Source: Cordilura impudica
Taxonomy: Eukaryota; Arthropoda; Insecta; Diptera; Scathophagidae
Reading direction: 5' to 3'
NCBI GenBank assembly: GCA_963682025.1
Contig: OY821517.1
Location: forward strand, 51,160,662-51,224,661
DNA length: 64,000 nt
The position numbers and the translations under genes are program-made. Below the pieces are notes generated by a model, which was given only the letters and a program-made list of their open reading frames with translations, was not told where the DNA came from and searched no databases. Positions 46,100 through 57,447 of the stretch are shown piece after piece. Every line of letters starts with the position of its first letter. Position 1 is the stretch's first letter.

Positions 46100-48281
46100 T
46101 TTTTTTTTTAAATCAATCAAATTTTTTATCTACAATCTATTTTGAATATTAAGTAAATTATATAAGTACAATTGATACTTAACCTATATTATTAAGCTTC
46201 ATTTGTTTTTATTACATACAAAATTTAGTATTTATATTTACATATTTACATATTTACATATTTTATAATAATAAATTCTATTTTCTGTATGGTACGTCTA
46301 AAACATGAAACCTTTTTAGCCTTTTAGCTTCTTCAGATTCATCTAATAGAATAATTGCTAGTGGATTTGAATGGTTACTAAGCCATTCTAAATATCTACA
46401 ACTAAAGCTGTTATTTCATCTTTGTTATAAGAAATGTTTGTTGGTCACATACCAAGGAGCATAAGTAATGAATCGTAAAGTTTTGGATTGGTATCGTTGT
46501 AGAATCTCAACATTAGAGATGCTTGTCGTGCCCCATAATTGTAGGCCGTATGTCCAAACTGGTTTTAATATCGTTTTATAGATTTCAGCTTTATTTTCCA
46601 GACTTAATTCTGATTTTGGGCCTAGTAGCCAGTAAAGTTTTTTGGTTTTGACATTTAAATGTTCGCGTTTCGCTTTGACATGGTTTTTCCAGGTTAATCT
46701 TTTATCAAGATGCATACCCAAATATTTTACGATATCGGATTTAGGTATTTGAGCGTTGTTAATGCAGAGTGATGGGCATTCATTTTTGCGTAAAGTGAAC
46801 GTGACCTGAACCGATTTATCAGTATTTATTGTAATTTTCCATTTCATGAACCGTTCTTGTAATAGATTTAGTTCACTTTGAAATAATGAAGATGCAATTA
46901 TGGCTGCGTATGTCGCTTTGTGTAACAGGCATGTCTGATGTATATATTGTATATAAAATCGAGCCCAAAACACTACCTTGTGGTACCCCTGCATTTAATG
47001 TGCATATTTCAGATTCCTCATCATTGACTTTTACGAAAAATGTTCTTTCATTTAAATATGATTTAAGAATAAAATATATTGAAGTTGGTAAAAGGGTTTT
47101 AAGTTTGTAAAGTAGTCTTCGATGCCAAACTCTGTCAAAATCTTGTTTAACATCTAAAAAGACAGCTGAACAATACAGTTTTCTTTCAAATGTGTGATTA
47201 TCTCATTAACAACTCGGTGACACTGTTCCGGAGTTCCATGACGAAACCCAAATTGATGATCCGGAATTATATTTTTCTTTTCTAGGAATGGAATTAACCT
47301 ATTCGATAGCATCCTTTCAAAAATTTTTGAAAATGTTGGCAGCAGACTGATTGGTCTGTATGACGAAACCTCATTTTCTGGTTTAATTGGTTTGGGAACC
47401 ATAATTATTTGGGCTCGTTTCCAGTGAGTTGGAAAATATGATAGTCTTAGAATAGAATTAAAGATGACGGTTAAATATACCATTGAATTTTTAGATAACT
47501 GCTTAGCAACTTCTGAATTTATTTTGTCATATCCCGGAGATTTTGTATTATTTATTTAGTTTATAGATTTCATGCTTTACTTCTTTTAATGTAAAAGATT
47601 TAATAAATAAGTCCATTTGGCAAGGAGAATCCAGAAAGTTTAGTATATTCATTTCATCTTTGGAATTTGTAATGGAGAATGGCTGAAATGTTGTCTTTAA
47701 ATGATTAGAAAATGAATCGGCTTTACTTTTGTTACATCTACACCATGAACCATTACAATCTCTTATTGGAACATTTCTTTTAGTTGGCTTCTTTAAAAAT
47801 TTTGTAGCTTTCCATAAACTATATTCAAAAAATTACCAAATTCACCATTCTTTATTTCAGCTATACGCTTTTTGAGATCATTGGATTCTCGATTAAAGTT
47901 TGTCTTATCCCTTGGATTTCTGGTTGATTGCCAGATCCTTCTTAGTCTTCGTTTATTCCTTATTAAAGCTCTTATTTCAGCGGATATCAGTACTTGAATT
48001 CCATTTAATTCTTGTTTTTGTGGAGTTGATAGAAAAGCCGCTTCGTGAATGATATTTGTTAGCTTTTCAACGGAATAGTCTAATTCATAATTATTTTTGA
48101 TGGATATATTCAGATCTATATTTTTATCTAACCAATTTTGAAAAGATCTAATATCAGTATTAGATGTAAATTGTTTCCAGTTTTTATATGTAGTTTGCAA
48201 TGAAGTACTGAAGTTCAAAATTATTGGTGTGTGAGCTGAACTAAGATCATCACTATCTATGATTCCAGTAAAAAAATTCAA
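46100..48281 (-). mobile_element. 5'-truncated Jockey-clade retrotransposon
   Basis: Minus strand, about 2.2 kb, flanked on both sides by the same A-rich low-complexity sequence. The T run at about 46099-46109 is the poly-A tail of the element. ORF1 and the N-terminal endonuclease are absent. The Jockey clade is recognised from the reverse-transcriptase C-terminal domain. Confidence 0.85.
46425..48281 (-). pseudogene. Jockey reverse transcriptase pseudogene lacking the catalytic Asp pair
   Basis: Order: endonuclease end (47793-48281), where the conserved S-D-H appears as SSAHTPIILNF (Ala codon 48234-48236), then a linker. Reverse transcriptase: SPGYDKINSEVAKQL near 47530, THWKRAQIIMVPKP and YRPISLLPTFSKIFERML (47154-47483), QFGFRHGTPEQCHR, first catalytic Asp region QDFDRVWHRRLLYKL near 47130, GVPQGSVLGSILYTIYTSD near 46970. 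At the YADDT site the frame reads TYA-AIIASS, consistent with a 9-bp in-frame loss at 46904/46905. The C-terminal domain is well kept: VKYLGMHLDKRLTWKNHVK, YWLLGPKSELS, WTYGLQLWG, APWYVTNK. Frame changes near 47150 and 47540 add to the damage. Confidence 0.85.
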
Positions 48282-48552
48282 AATAAAAAAGAAAAAATGA
48301 AAAAAAATTATATAAAAAAAATTAAAAATAAAAAATGTTTTATAAACCGGTAGAAATAATAAATAATAATTATTATTTTTATATTAGCAGAGTTCCTGCA
48401 ATTGATTGCTATAAGTGATACATAGATAACGCTTTCTGTTTAATTTTAAAAAAGTGCCATAAAAAAAACTTTAACTTTACTAGATGTTTACACATCTCCC
48501 CTGTGATCGGACTCACATGTTTTTTTTTTTTTTTTTTGAAGCACAATGATAG

Positions 48553-49125
48553 CACGGTGTTACAAAAAAGAATGAAGTCGAAATCCCTGGGATATCATAT
48601 TATTTTTCTGGTAGGTATTGTCGAGTAGAACAAGAATCTGTATTTGAAATTTTCCAGGCACGTCAGAATTTTGAGATACGGGTAAAAAACCGGTTTTCGG
48701 ACCTCTATGCACTTAATAACGGGTAACTCAGTTGGTTCTCCACTGATTTTAATTTTATAAACGGATTTGGATAGAAGAGACTTTTACCTTTAAAATAATA
48801 TATATGATTATATGGTTTGATTCAAAAATATGTGTGTATTTCTGCACCAAAGTCATTTCTTACCACTTTTTTCGACATTTTTTAACTTTGGCGATATTTT
48901 TACGCACTTTTTTTATAAAGGAACCGTAAAGCGTTATAATTTATATTAGTAGCATATTTAGTTAGGAGTAAAATGCAATTTACAGTTTTAAAATCCGTTA
49001 AAAAATTACTAAGTTATTAAATATTGTATCAAACCAAAATTCTTGCAAAATACAAATTTCTTAATATGATATTCCTACGCATTATTTTATACAGAAATTT
49101 TACTGAGTAAAATTCAACTTTGTTT
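48553..49125 (+). repeat. Left inverted arm of the 3.0-kb element
   Basis: Mirrors 50979-51536. Landmark pairs are GGGTAACTCAG at 48721 with CTGAGTTACCC at 51370, and TACAGAAATTTTACTGAGTA with TACTCAGTAAAATTTCTGTA. Confidence 0.85.
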
Positions 49126-49129
49126 GATT

Positions 49130-50378
49130 ATCAAATATTTTAGTACCTCCTTTAATTTTAGCTTCACTTAGTTTTGGGAACATTTGTTTAAGATGGCAAA
49201 AAGCATCGCCGTTTACAGAATCACATCTTCGGCTTTCACTAGTGGGACGTTTAACACATTTTGCCTGCCTATTTGATGAGATTCACGAGATGGCCATACT
49301 TTACGTTCATACCGATTTGGTGCACGACTATCCCATTCACATAAATAACAAGGATGTTTTGTGTTACCACCTTGCATTCCAAATAAAATAGTTAAAACCT
49401 TTAAATCGGCGATAATTTTCCATGTATGAGCGGTATAGTTGATATTTCTAAGTATTTTTGTCATCACTTCGTAGGTTTCTTTAGTGTTTGTAGCATACGC
49501 GATTGGAACAGATGGTAACTTATTCTGGTTATGTAATAAAACTGCTTTCAAGCCTAGAGATAACAAATCAGATTTTATAAAACAGAAATAAAAACTTTTT
49601 TTGGATTAAACATACTTTTACATGAACCTTCAATGAAGAGTCGCCATTCGTCTGCCTTATAGTTTTGATTTAGTGCCGAAAATAATTTGGGTACATCTCC
49701 GCAATAAACAAGATTACAATCATTTTTATCCGTCTTAAAACTTTCTTCAATTGATACTGTATGGTCACTCCTTCTACAAGTTGTTACACGAAAATCTTGA
49801 TCCACCAAATTCCACTGTTTTAATCGTGACCCGAGAATTGCACATTGTCGTTTTGACAAATGTAAATCACGAATAAGATCGCAGAAATCTGCATTGGAAA
49901 TTAGATGCAGTTCCATTGAAGAATACTTAGGTGGAAGGTACTCTTCATCTTTCAATTCTTTTTCAATTTCAATAGCAGCTTTGCTAGTTGTGGGAACTTC
50001 ATCACTTACATATATCGGTTTTGTTACAGTTAAAACATTTGCGTACTAGACACTTTTGCGCGTTTTAAAAGAGTAACCTTTTGTATTGGTTTGACAAAAA
50101 TAGCAATCACCTGGTTTATGGTAGAGCTGATGATGCCAAATCATAGGTGTCGAAAAGTGTAAAGTAACTGACGGCTTTTTTAATGTTCTATAGCAAATAA
50201 ATTCAGGTTCACAAATAAATTCAGGTTCATACCAGCGACTAAATTTATAAGAGCGATTGAAGAGTTTGTTATATATTTCCACCACTCCACCATTGTTTCT
50301 AAAATCACGTCTATGATCGATATCTACCAATAAACCACAAATATAACAAAATTTATTACGTCTGTCGCACATTTTCAA
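49130..50378 (-). pseudogene. Transposase pseudogene of the 3.0-kb element, with one intron
   Basis: Minus strand from ATG 50378: CDRRNKFCYICGLLVD and PGDCYFCQTNTKGY (paired Cys motifs, likely zinc-binding). One stop at 50046-50048, then the same frame through PTTSKAAIEIEKELKDEEY, DLIRDLHLSKRQCAILGSRL, DVPKLFSALNQN, WRLFIEGS. A 68-bp intron (49621 down to 49554, GTAAAAGTATG...TATCTCTAG) splices this to CLKAVLLHNQNKLPSVPIAY, IIADLKVLTILFGMQGGNTK, PCYLCEWDSR. After VPLVKAEDVIL some 50-60 bp are missing and the frame shifts; DAFCHLKQMFPKLSEAKIKG follows near 49170 and then the arm begins. The family (uncharacterised arthropod and Hydra proteins with LKAVLLHNGN / YLCEWDSRA) normally runs on for another 150-200 residues, so the C-terminus is lost. 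Confidence 0.7.
49554..49621 (-). other. Predicted 68-bp intron in the transposase gene
   Basis: GT at 49621/49620, AG at 49555/49554 (minus strand). Removing it restores an uninterrupted frame from FIEGS to LKAVLLHN, matching the continuous protein of the family; read through, the interval contains stops. Confidence 0.6.
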
Positions 50379-50978
50379 TTTTTAATAAAATTTATTTATC
50401 GGGATAAATTCAAATTTAATTTTAATTGCACTTCACTATTATAATATTATCAAATGGCTAACTTTTTTATTTATTTAAGTAAACAAAAGTGATAAACAAA
50501 ACAAATTAAAAAAACAATACTTTTACATGATTTAAGCTCTCATTGCTAATTGTTGTTGTAATTCTAATTTGAGTTTAATATAACAGTGATTTACAATTTA
50601 TAGTCCTCAGAGTATATCAATCACATTTATTATAGTTAGTATATATCAAAAAATATACAGTGCAAATAAAATACCACTTATGTTTAAAATCATTATTTTA
50701 TATTAAATAAGAAAACCCCTCCAAAATCTTTTTTAAGAAACATTTTCGGAATGTAAAGTTTTGTACAAATAACAATCTGACTCCAAGCAAAAAAAGTTTG
50801 GCAAACTCTGTTGTCCCACATTGCATTTACAAAATTTTACCTGCTAACTTCTAGCAAAACATCACTAGACAGAGAGCAAAAAAAAAACTAGAAAAATAAT
50901 GTGCAAGCAATTATGCAAAAATTTAGGTTTAAAAACAAAATTCATAACTCTCTTAATTTCTAACGGATTTTTTAAAAC

Positions 50979-51536
50979 AAAGTTGAATTTTACTCAGTAA
51001 AATTTCTGTATAAAATAATGCGTAGGAATATCATATTAAGAAATTTGTATTTTGCAAGAATTTTGGTTTGATACAATATTTAATAACTTAGTCATTTTTT
51101 AACGGATTTTAAAACAGTAAATTGCATTTTACTCCTAACTAAATAGGCTACTAATATCAATTATAAAGCTTTACGGTTCCTTTATAAAAAAGTGCGTAAA
51201 AATATCGCCAAATTTAAAAAATGTCGAAAAAAGTGGTAAAAAAATGACTTTCGTGAAGAAATACACACATATTTTTGGATCAAACCATATAATCATATAC
51301 ATCATTTTAAAGGTATAAGTCCCTTCTATCCAAATCCGTTTACAAAATTAAAATCGGTGGAGAACCACCTGAGTTACCCGTTATTAAGTGCATAGAGGTC
51401 CGAAAAACCGGTTTTTACCCGTATCTCAAAATTCTGACGTGCCTGGAAAATTTCAAATACAGATTCTTGTTCTACTCGACAATACCTACCAGAAAAATAA
51501 TATGATATCCCAGGGATTTTTTTTTGTAACACCGTG
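50979..51536 (-). repeat. Right inverted arm of the 3.0-kb element
   Basis: Reverse complement of 48553-49125; the 89-residue frame at 51374-51643 runs through it and out of the element and is not a gene. Confidence 0.85.
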
Positions 51537-51539
51537 TAG

Positions 51540-52861
51540 TTTTTCATAGCAAGATTTAACTTATATCCGAAATATTGCTTAATTTTTCTATTAAAGTTAG
51601 CAAACATAAAAATTTCTTGAGTTATTGCTGGAAAACTTAACAAGCATACATCGAAAGAAGAAAAAAATATTAAAAGTTTGGCATGAGAACCCCAAATGCT
51701 TTGGAGGTTTTACTATACTGGCCCAGTACTTCTATTCTGACTTGGAATTTCTCAACCCCAAGATAAAGAACTGAGTTATATCAGCAAATTGTTATATACT
51801 TTTATTTGAATTAGCTTGTAATATGTTAATTAAAAAAATAGAGAACAAATTGAATACAAAAATATAATAAAAACAAGGAAGAAAGTTAAAGTCGATCTAT
51901 TCTAACTCAAAATTATACCCTATGCTAATAGGGTATACAAATTTTCAGTAGAGACAAAAAACGGTTTTTTAATATTTACTATCAAATTTAAAAACAGTTG
52001 TTTCATTGTAAAGAATTTCAAATAATAAGTAGTTGTAGTAGTTGTTTTTGCGATTTTTTCAGTGATCAGCAAAAATAACATTTCTTTTGGGTGGAAATCG
52101 AAATATGTCTTTTAAGTTGATTCTAAAGAAGCTACTCTTATAACACAAATAGGGTTACAACTGTATTTTTTTTGCGAAAGACTAGAAAAATCGATGTAAG
52201 ATTTTTACAGTAGATAGATATGACCACTGTGTATCGTTTACTTGCAAAAAGTGAAAATTGAAAAATTTTGAGTTGACTCACTTTAGAGATACAGGTGCGA
52301 TATCTCTTAATGAAAATTTAAAATTTGTTAAAAAAAAACATTGTCTTCAATACAAATAAAAATTAATAAATTGATAAAACCGGACACAGAAATTAGCCGT
52401 CACTGCGTTACTAACAATAACATGTAACTTACAGAATAGTTATATTATTTTATTTTGGAATTATAAGACGTGCGGATCGGATAATTGTGGCATTGGATCT
52501 AAGACTTTAGTGCGCAAAATTTGAGCCAAATCGGACAATGCTTTCTGTACGCGCATTGAGTTCAAAATTCAAATATGCATTTATATGTAAAAATTATCAA
52601 AAAAAAAACATTTTTCACAAAAGTTTTGATATTAATAATTGCGTTTTAATTAAATTAATTAATAACACATAATCTAGAGTAAATTATCTTTCTAATAAAA
52701 CAACAAATTCTATTATCGGTTGAAAAACAGCCAAGTTATATCAAGTTCCCCAGGCAATAAATGCGCCGCAGACCACTTGATTAAGAAAATCGAGCTCACA
52801 TTTTTAAAGAAAATTAAATAATTTACAACAACAAAGTTTTTGCATTCTCCTGATCCCAGAA
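51540..52861. other. AT-rich spacer with a diverged mini-me-like start
   Basis: At 51873 CAAGGAAGAAAGTTAAAGTC followed by GATCTATTCTAACTC resembles a mutated mini-me 5' end. The remainder, including TGTGGCATTGGATCTAAGAC at 52488, is unassigned. No coding similarity. Confidence 0.35.
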
Positions 52862-55760
52862 TATATATATATATTTATTCCTATTTATTCCTGAGAGGAA
52901 CATAGGGCCACAACAAAATTATTAAATTCAAATCTATTTAATGCCAAATATTTAATTTCATTCCAGCTTCGTCCCATTCTTGCTGCTTCCGTCTCTACAG
53001 ATCTTCTCCAGGTGTTTGCAGGCCTACCTCTTCTACAACTCCCTTGCGGATTCCACTCCAGTGCCTGTCTGGCAATATCGTCTTTTGGTTTTCTTAGGTT
53101 TGGCCTATCCATTTCCATTTGCGCTCTTTTATTTCCTGGCTTACTGGTTTCTGCTTAGTCAATCTCGATAGCTCTGCATTAGATATTACATTCGGCCAGA
53201 ATCTTCTCATGATTCTACGCAGGTACGTGTTCGTGAAGACTTGCAGTGCCTTTAACACAGTCAACGCTACGTTCCACGATTCACAGTCATAGAGAATGAC
53301 GGACTTGACGTTTGAGTTAAAAATCCGCAGTTTCGTCCCTCTGGAGATGACCCGAGACTGCCACACATTGTCCAATGCTTCAAAAGCTCCACGTCCTCTC
53401 TTGATTCGGTGTAGTATATGCTCCTTGGTTCCTCCGTTGTCATTTATGATGCTGCCGAGATACATGAACGAGTTGACCGTTTCAACTACTTTTCCATCTA
53501 TAGTGATGCTTGGGGGCAGCATTGTGTTGATGGGCATCATCTTTGTCTTACCGACATTAATTTTTAATCCAGCTCTAGCTGCGTATGCGTGAATAGAATG
53601 AAGATTTTCCGCCAAATGTGTATGTTTGTGAGTGAGCAGGCAAATGTCATCCACATAATCGAGGTCGAGCCGGCTTCCTTTCATCCCCCATTTTATTTCG
53701 CAGGAACCTCTCATTGCGTTGTTCATTATTACGTCCAAAACGATATTAAAAAGCAGGGGGAAAGCACACAGCCTTGTCTTACTCCTGCAAGAATGTTGAT
53801 TTTGTGGCTCAGTTGACCTTCGTGTAGAACTCTGCACGAGGCACTATCATATAAGGCCTTAACAAGGTTAATCAACTTTCTCGGGACGCCTTTGCACTCC
53901 AGTGCGCACCAGATTGCGCCATGATGTATGGTGTCGAATGCTCTTTCGAAGTCAGTAAATCGTAGGTAAAGTGGCGTTCTCCATTCAACCGACTGCTCCA
54001 ATCACGCGCAGGCTGTTCACATGAACAATGCATGATCTGTGTGGTCGGAAACCCGCTTGCTCTCTTCCAATTTTTCGCCAATCCGCGAGGCCACAATATG
54101 CGATATTAATTTCAACATGACATTCAATTTCTATAGTCCGCTAAGTTGCCCTTCTTAGGGAGCTTGATTATGATGCCTTCCGTCAATATTCTAGGGAGGG
54201 ACTCATTTTCCCAAAACTGTTCCATAACTGGGTCGTTTCAGGGTCAGCTGTTAATAGTTCTGGAGGTACATTATCTGGCCCAGATGCTTTATTGTTTCGT
54301 ATGCTCTTGATTGCTTCTGACAGAATTTTTGAGTAATACTCAGTCCAGATTTGAAGTTGCTTCTATTTCGATGAGGTAAGCACGCCGTTCCTGTCTAAGA
54401 GTGGTCTGGATGCCACCATTTGCTTACCTGATAGTTCTCTAGCATGTTTATAAAGGTCTCTACTGCGATTCGTGGCAGCGGCTGCTTGTGCGCCTGATGC
54501 TATTTTATTTATCCACGCGCACTTGTCTTTCCTTGCGCTTTTCTTGACCGTGCGTTCTCCGTCGTTGTACTTATTTTGCCATTGCTGTTTGGCAGCTCTT
54601 GATTTCGCGTTGTTAAGTTTATTTTTAAGGCTTTTCCTCCCGCTTATATCTTTCCAAGTGGCGTCTGAAATCCAGTTTTTCCGAGCATGGTCTCGGTAGC
54701 CTATATTTTGTTCCACTGCTTCCATGTATGATTTGCTTATTTCTATGCAGTCCGCGCTATTGGCAGTATCTCTGGAGCTTATCCACATCAATATGCCCCA
54801 TTCTACTGGCTGGGTTTTTGTCGGTAATAGCTGCCATTTTTAGGCGGATCGTTGCTATTACTAGGTAATGATCGCTTGCAATGTCTGCACCCCTTCTGTT
54901 CTGCATATCTAATAAGGAACCACGCCATTTGCGGCTGATGGCAATGTGGCCAATTTGATTCTCAGTGCGGTGGTCCGGCGCCGTCCAAGTGACCTTGTGT
55001 ACTCTTTTGTGGAGGAAGATGGTTCCACCTATGCATAGGTTGTTTTTAGAACACATCACTGTAAATAAGTCTCCATTTTCAGTGATTGTTGACCCCAAAC
55101 CATGTCGACCCATTATGTTCTCCATGCCTCTGTTGTCTGAGCTTAGTTGCGCGTTAAGGTCACCCATAACGATCAGAATGTCACCCCCTTTTAATGCTGT
55201 CGATGTCTCGCGATAGACTGCTATAGAAGCCGAAGTACGAAGCCCTACCCACCTTCCTGCCTACCATCTGTGGTTTTACCAGAGAAAATAAATCCGCAAC
55301 CATCTGGCGCAATGATTTCCCCAGAGTTTGGCCATATGCATTCACTTATACCGAGAACTAATAGGTTGTATATATTAAACTCCCTGCAAAGCTGTGCCAG
55401 TTTGGATGGTTCTAGAAGAGTCCGGACATTCCATGATCCGTATTTCATGCTAAAGGCTGTCATCTTTTGGTCCAATCGTTAATTTTCATTTTCTGTTGAG
55501 GTTTCTGTAATCATTTAGATTTAGGGTGAGCAGATGATTGGTCTGCCGCACCCGATCCTACTAACTGAGTATCCAGGCTTACTGTTCTTATGTAAGGCAA
55601 CCTCTACTAGAGGAACAGACGCCTACCATGAACCGTTCATTCTGAAACAGACATGTATGTTTTGTTCCGCGACTGGTATTTTATTTCCCACTTACCCTGT
55701 ATATCTAACGGGCGTCCCTCTATCCGCCACCTGACGATGCGTCTGATGGAAGACATGCAA
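52862..55760 (-). mobile_element. Nearly full-length RTE-clade retrotransposon
   Basis: Minus strand, about 2.9 kb, markedly more GC-rich than its surroundings. The 5' untranslated part (about 55480-55760) precedes the endonuclease. The 3' end shows AATAAATAGGAATAAATATA just after the coding end, the short tandem-repeat tail typical of RTE elements. This is the most complete non-LTR element here. Confidence 0.8.
52885..55475 (-). pseudogene. RTE endonuclease/reverse transcriptase pseudogene
   Basis: Starts at ATG 55475 (MDQKMTAFSMKYGSWNVRTL). Endonuclease: LVLGISECIWPNSGEI, then after a frame change GDLNAQLSSDNRGMENIMGR, GLGSTITENGDLF, NNLCIGGTIFLHKRVHKVTW, and DIASDHYLVIA (SDH intact). Linker 54363-54791. 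Reverse transcriptase: SGPDNVPPELLTAD and KLPKKGNLADYRN near 54150-54290; YLRFTDFERAFDTIHH (first Asp) and GVRQGCVLSP in 53729-54001; LDYVDDICLLTHKHT (YVDD codons 53646-53657) in 53094-53837, with FMYLGSIINDNGGTKEHI, LYDCESWNV; C-terminus with CRRGRPANTWRRSVETEA and a conserved end to 52885. Breaks near 55240, 54780, 54350, 54060, 53800 and 53100, each apparently a single frame change or stop. Confidence 0.85.
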
Positions 55761-56292
55761 CTCCAAAATGATCTTATGTAAAGAATTTTGCATCTCCTCT
55801 ATTGTTATGCCGATCTAAATTAATGTCAAAATGATATGTATTTTTTAGTACTATTTCAAAATCTCCAATTTCACTTTTTCAAAAATTTTGTTCCAGAAAT
55901 TTTCCGAAATCAACGATTGGACTTGAAGGTCTTATTAACAATATACATGTGATTAAAAATGCGAAACATTGTAGGTATCCTGTTCTTAATTTGGCAAGGA
56001 TAGCGTTTTAATTTCAGCGGATTTGAAGAAAAATGTGATTTTTCATACTTTTTAAAATTTCAGGCTACATCTTTTAGGTGTTTTCATATGTCAAATATCT
56101 TTTATCAAAATATTATACTACTTGATAAAAGTTCTCAATCTTGTAAGTTAAGGTTAAATTGATTTAGTAAATAAAATTCGGATAATACTGTATACTGTTG
56201 AACAAAATTTTATAAAAAAAGTCACACGAAATTTCATTTCAGTAATTGAAAGAAACACGATATAAAATGGTGATTTTAGGCCCATATGTTTT
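55761..56292. other. AT-rich spacer
   Basis: A stretch at about 55975-56060 (CCTGTTCTTAATTTGGCAAG, then GCGGATTTGAAGAAAAATG) resembles about 39150-39220 inside the TA-flanked element. It may be a decayed relative of that family. No coding similarity. Confidence 0.35.
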
Positions 56293-56592
56293 TTAACCCC
56301 TAATAGCCTGATTTTTTTTGAGCTGAAAAAAATTAATGTTATAAAACTCGCGTTTCTGAACAACTTTTGTTCTACGACTTTGTTCATATGCTTTATTTAC
56401 CTGAGTTAGGTAAGAAAAACCTGGTTGGTTCTTTGCGGAACCACTAGGCACCCGGAGATCAAAAATTTCTAAGGGTATATTTGCCATCAAAGAATTTTTT
56501 TTAAACAAAAATCAAGACATTTTATTCAGAAAATTCAAAAAAGTTTAAAAAAATATAAAGAAATAATAACATTAAAATATCAGCAATGGCAT

Positions 56593-57447
56593 TTAGTTTT
56601 GGTGAAACTCAGCAAAACCGTTTTTTTCCGTTGAAAAACACAAATGTATACCACATTTTAGGCATCGAACTTTTGTTCGGGATGTACATTTCGGATGTTT
56701 GCATCGCGGTTTCCCTTCCTTGACATGTTCGGGTAAATGCCCAACGATATCTAGGCGAATGTCACGCAGCGGCATCGGAGCAGACATTGGGCGTTGACGT
56801 TTCGCAAAAATTTCAACTTCGAGATTACTTCGTCGACCTTTTCCCACTCTCAATTTAGTACCGGAATTTGTAAAGCCGTGGGCAACTTCACACAAATTCA
56901 TGCAACGCTTTCCTCGGTCCGTTTGATTAGTTACTGCATCATTTCGCTTGTATAAAATCCAGGCATTGATTATGGCCATATCACACATATGGTAGAACAA
57001 GCGGTTTGTCCATTTGCGTGACTTTATGCGGATATGACTACGGCCGAGTGACGAATCTAAAAGGTCAACACCGCCTATGTATTTATTATATTCATGAACA
57101 ACATTTGGACACGGAATGCATTCCATTACCTTTTTATTTTTATTATATCGCTCAATGGTTGATGCATTGTCGGCCGAAATATATGGCTTCATTCCAACCA
57201 ATCTTGCTGCCATATTTACAATCTTATTGTCATTCCATGCTACAGTGGTGACGTCGATTCCATGAAACGTTCCCACATATTCTTCGCAATCGCCTCTATT
57301 GCCGAATTTCTGTGGTAATTTGCATAATGGAAGTCGTGGGCGACGAACAGTTCCAAGCGAATAGATGCCTTGTATTCGCAAATATACCATCATGGGAATC
57401 GATGTATAGTAATTATCCAAATATATGGCATGAATTCTACGCGACAT
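56593..57447 (-). pseudogene. piggyBac-1 transposase, C-terminal 284 residues
   Basis: Uninterrupted minus-strand frame from 57447. The second catalytic Asp of the DDD triad is at residue 11 (IYLDNYYTSIP) and the third at residue 128 (YIGGVDLLDSSLGR). Between them are GIYSLGTVRRPRLPLCKLP and TTVAWNDNKIV. After the RNase H fold, RIKSRKWTNRLFYHMCDMAI and NAWILYKR. The Cys-rich C-terminal domain (about residues 245-284, RCKHPKCTSRTKVRCLKCGI) would bind the transposon ends; one of its usual Cys residues, in the N-C-F position near the end, is Gly here (KNGFAEFH). Full piggyBac transposases are about 580 residues, so the N-terminal part with the first catalytic Asp is missing. The present ATG lies directly after an intron-acceptor-like TTGATTAG. 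Confidence 0.85.

Larger units (their letters stand above)
48553..51536 (-). mobile_element. 3.0-kb DNA transposon with CACGGTG ends and long inverted arms (possibly CMC/Chapaev3)
   Basis: Ends CACGGTGTTACAAAAAA at 48553 and its reverse complement ending at 51536, with TAG outside both ends (48550-48552, 51537-51539), a possible 3-bp target duplication. Inverted arms are about 48553-49125 and 50979-51536. One spliced transposase gene on the minus strand lies between. CAC-starting ends with a 3-bp duplication are reported for CACTA/Chapaev3-type (CMC) elements; I use that name only as the best guess. Confidence 0.75.

Noticed and set aside
51374..51643. 89-residue minus-strand frame
   Set aside because: Runs across the end of the 3.0-kb element into flanking DNA and is mirrored in the other arm.
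53296..53816. Plus-strand frames within the RTE region
   Set aside because: Antisense of the reverse-transcriptase coding strand; the minus-strand frames carry the conserved motifs.
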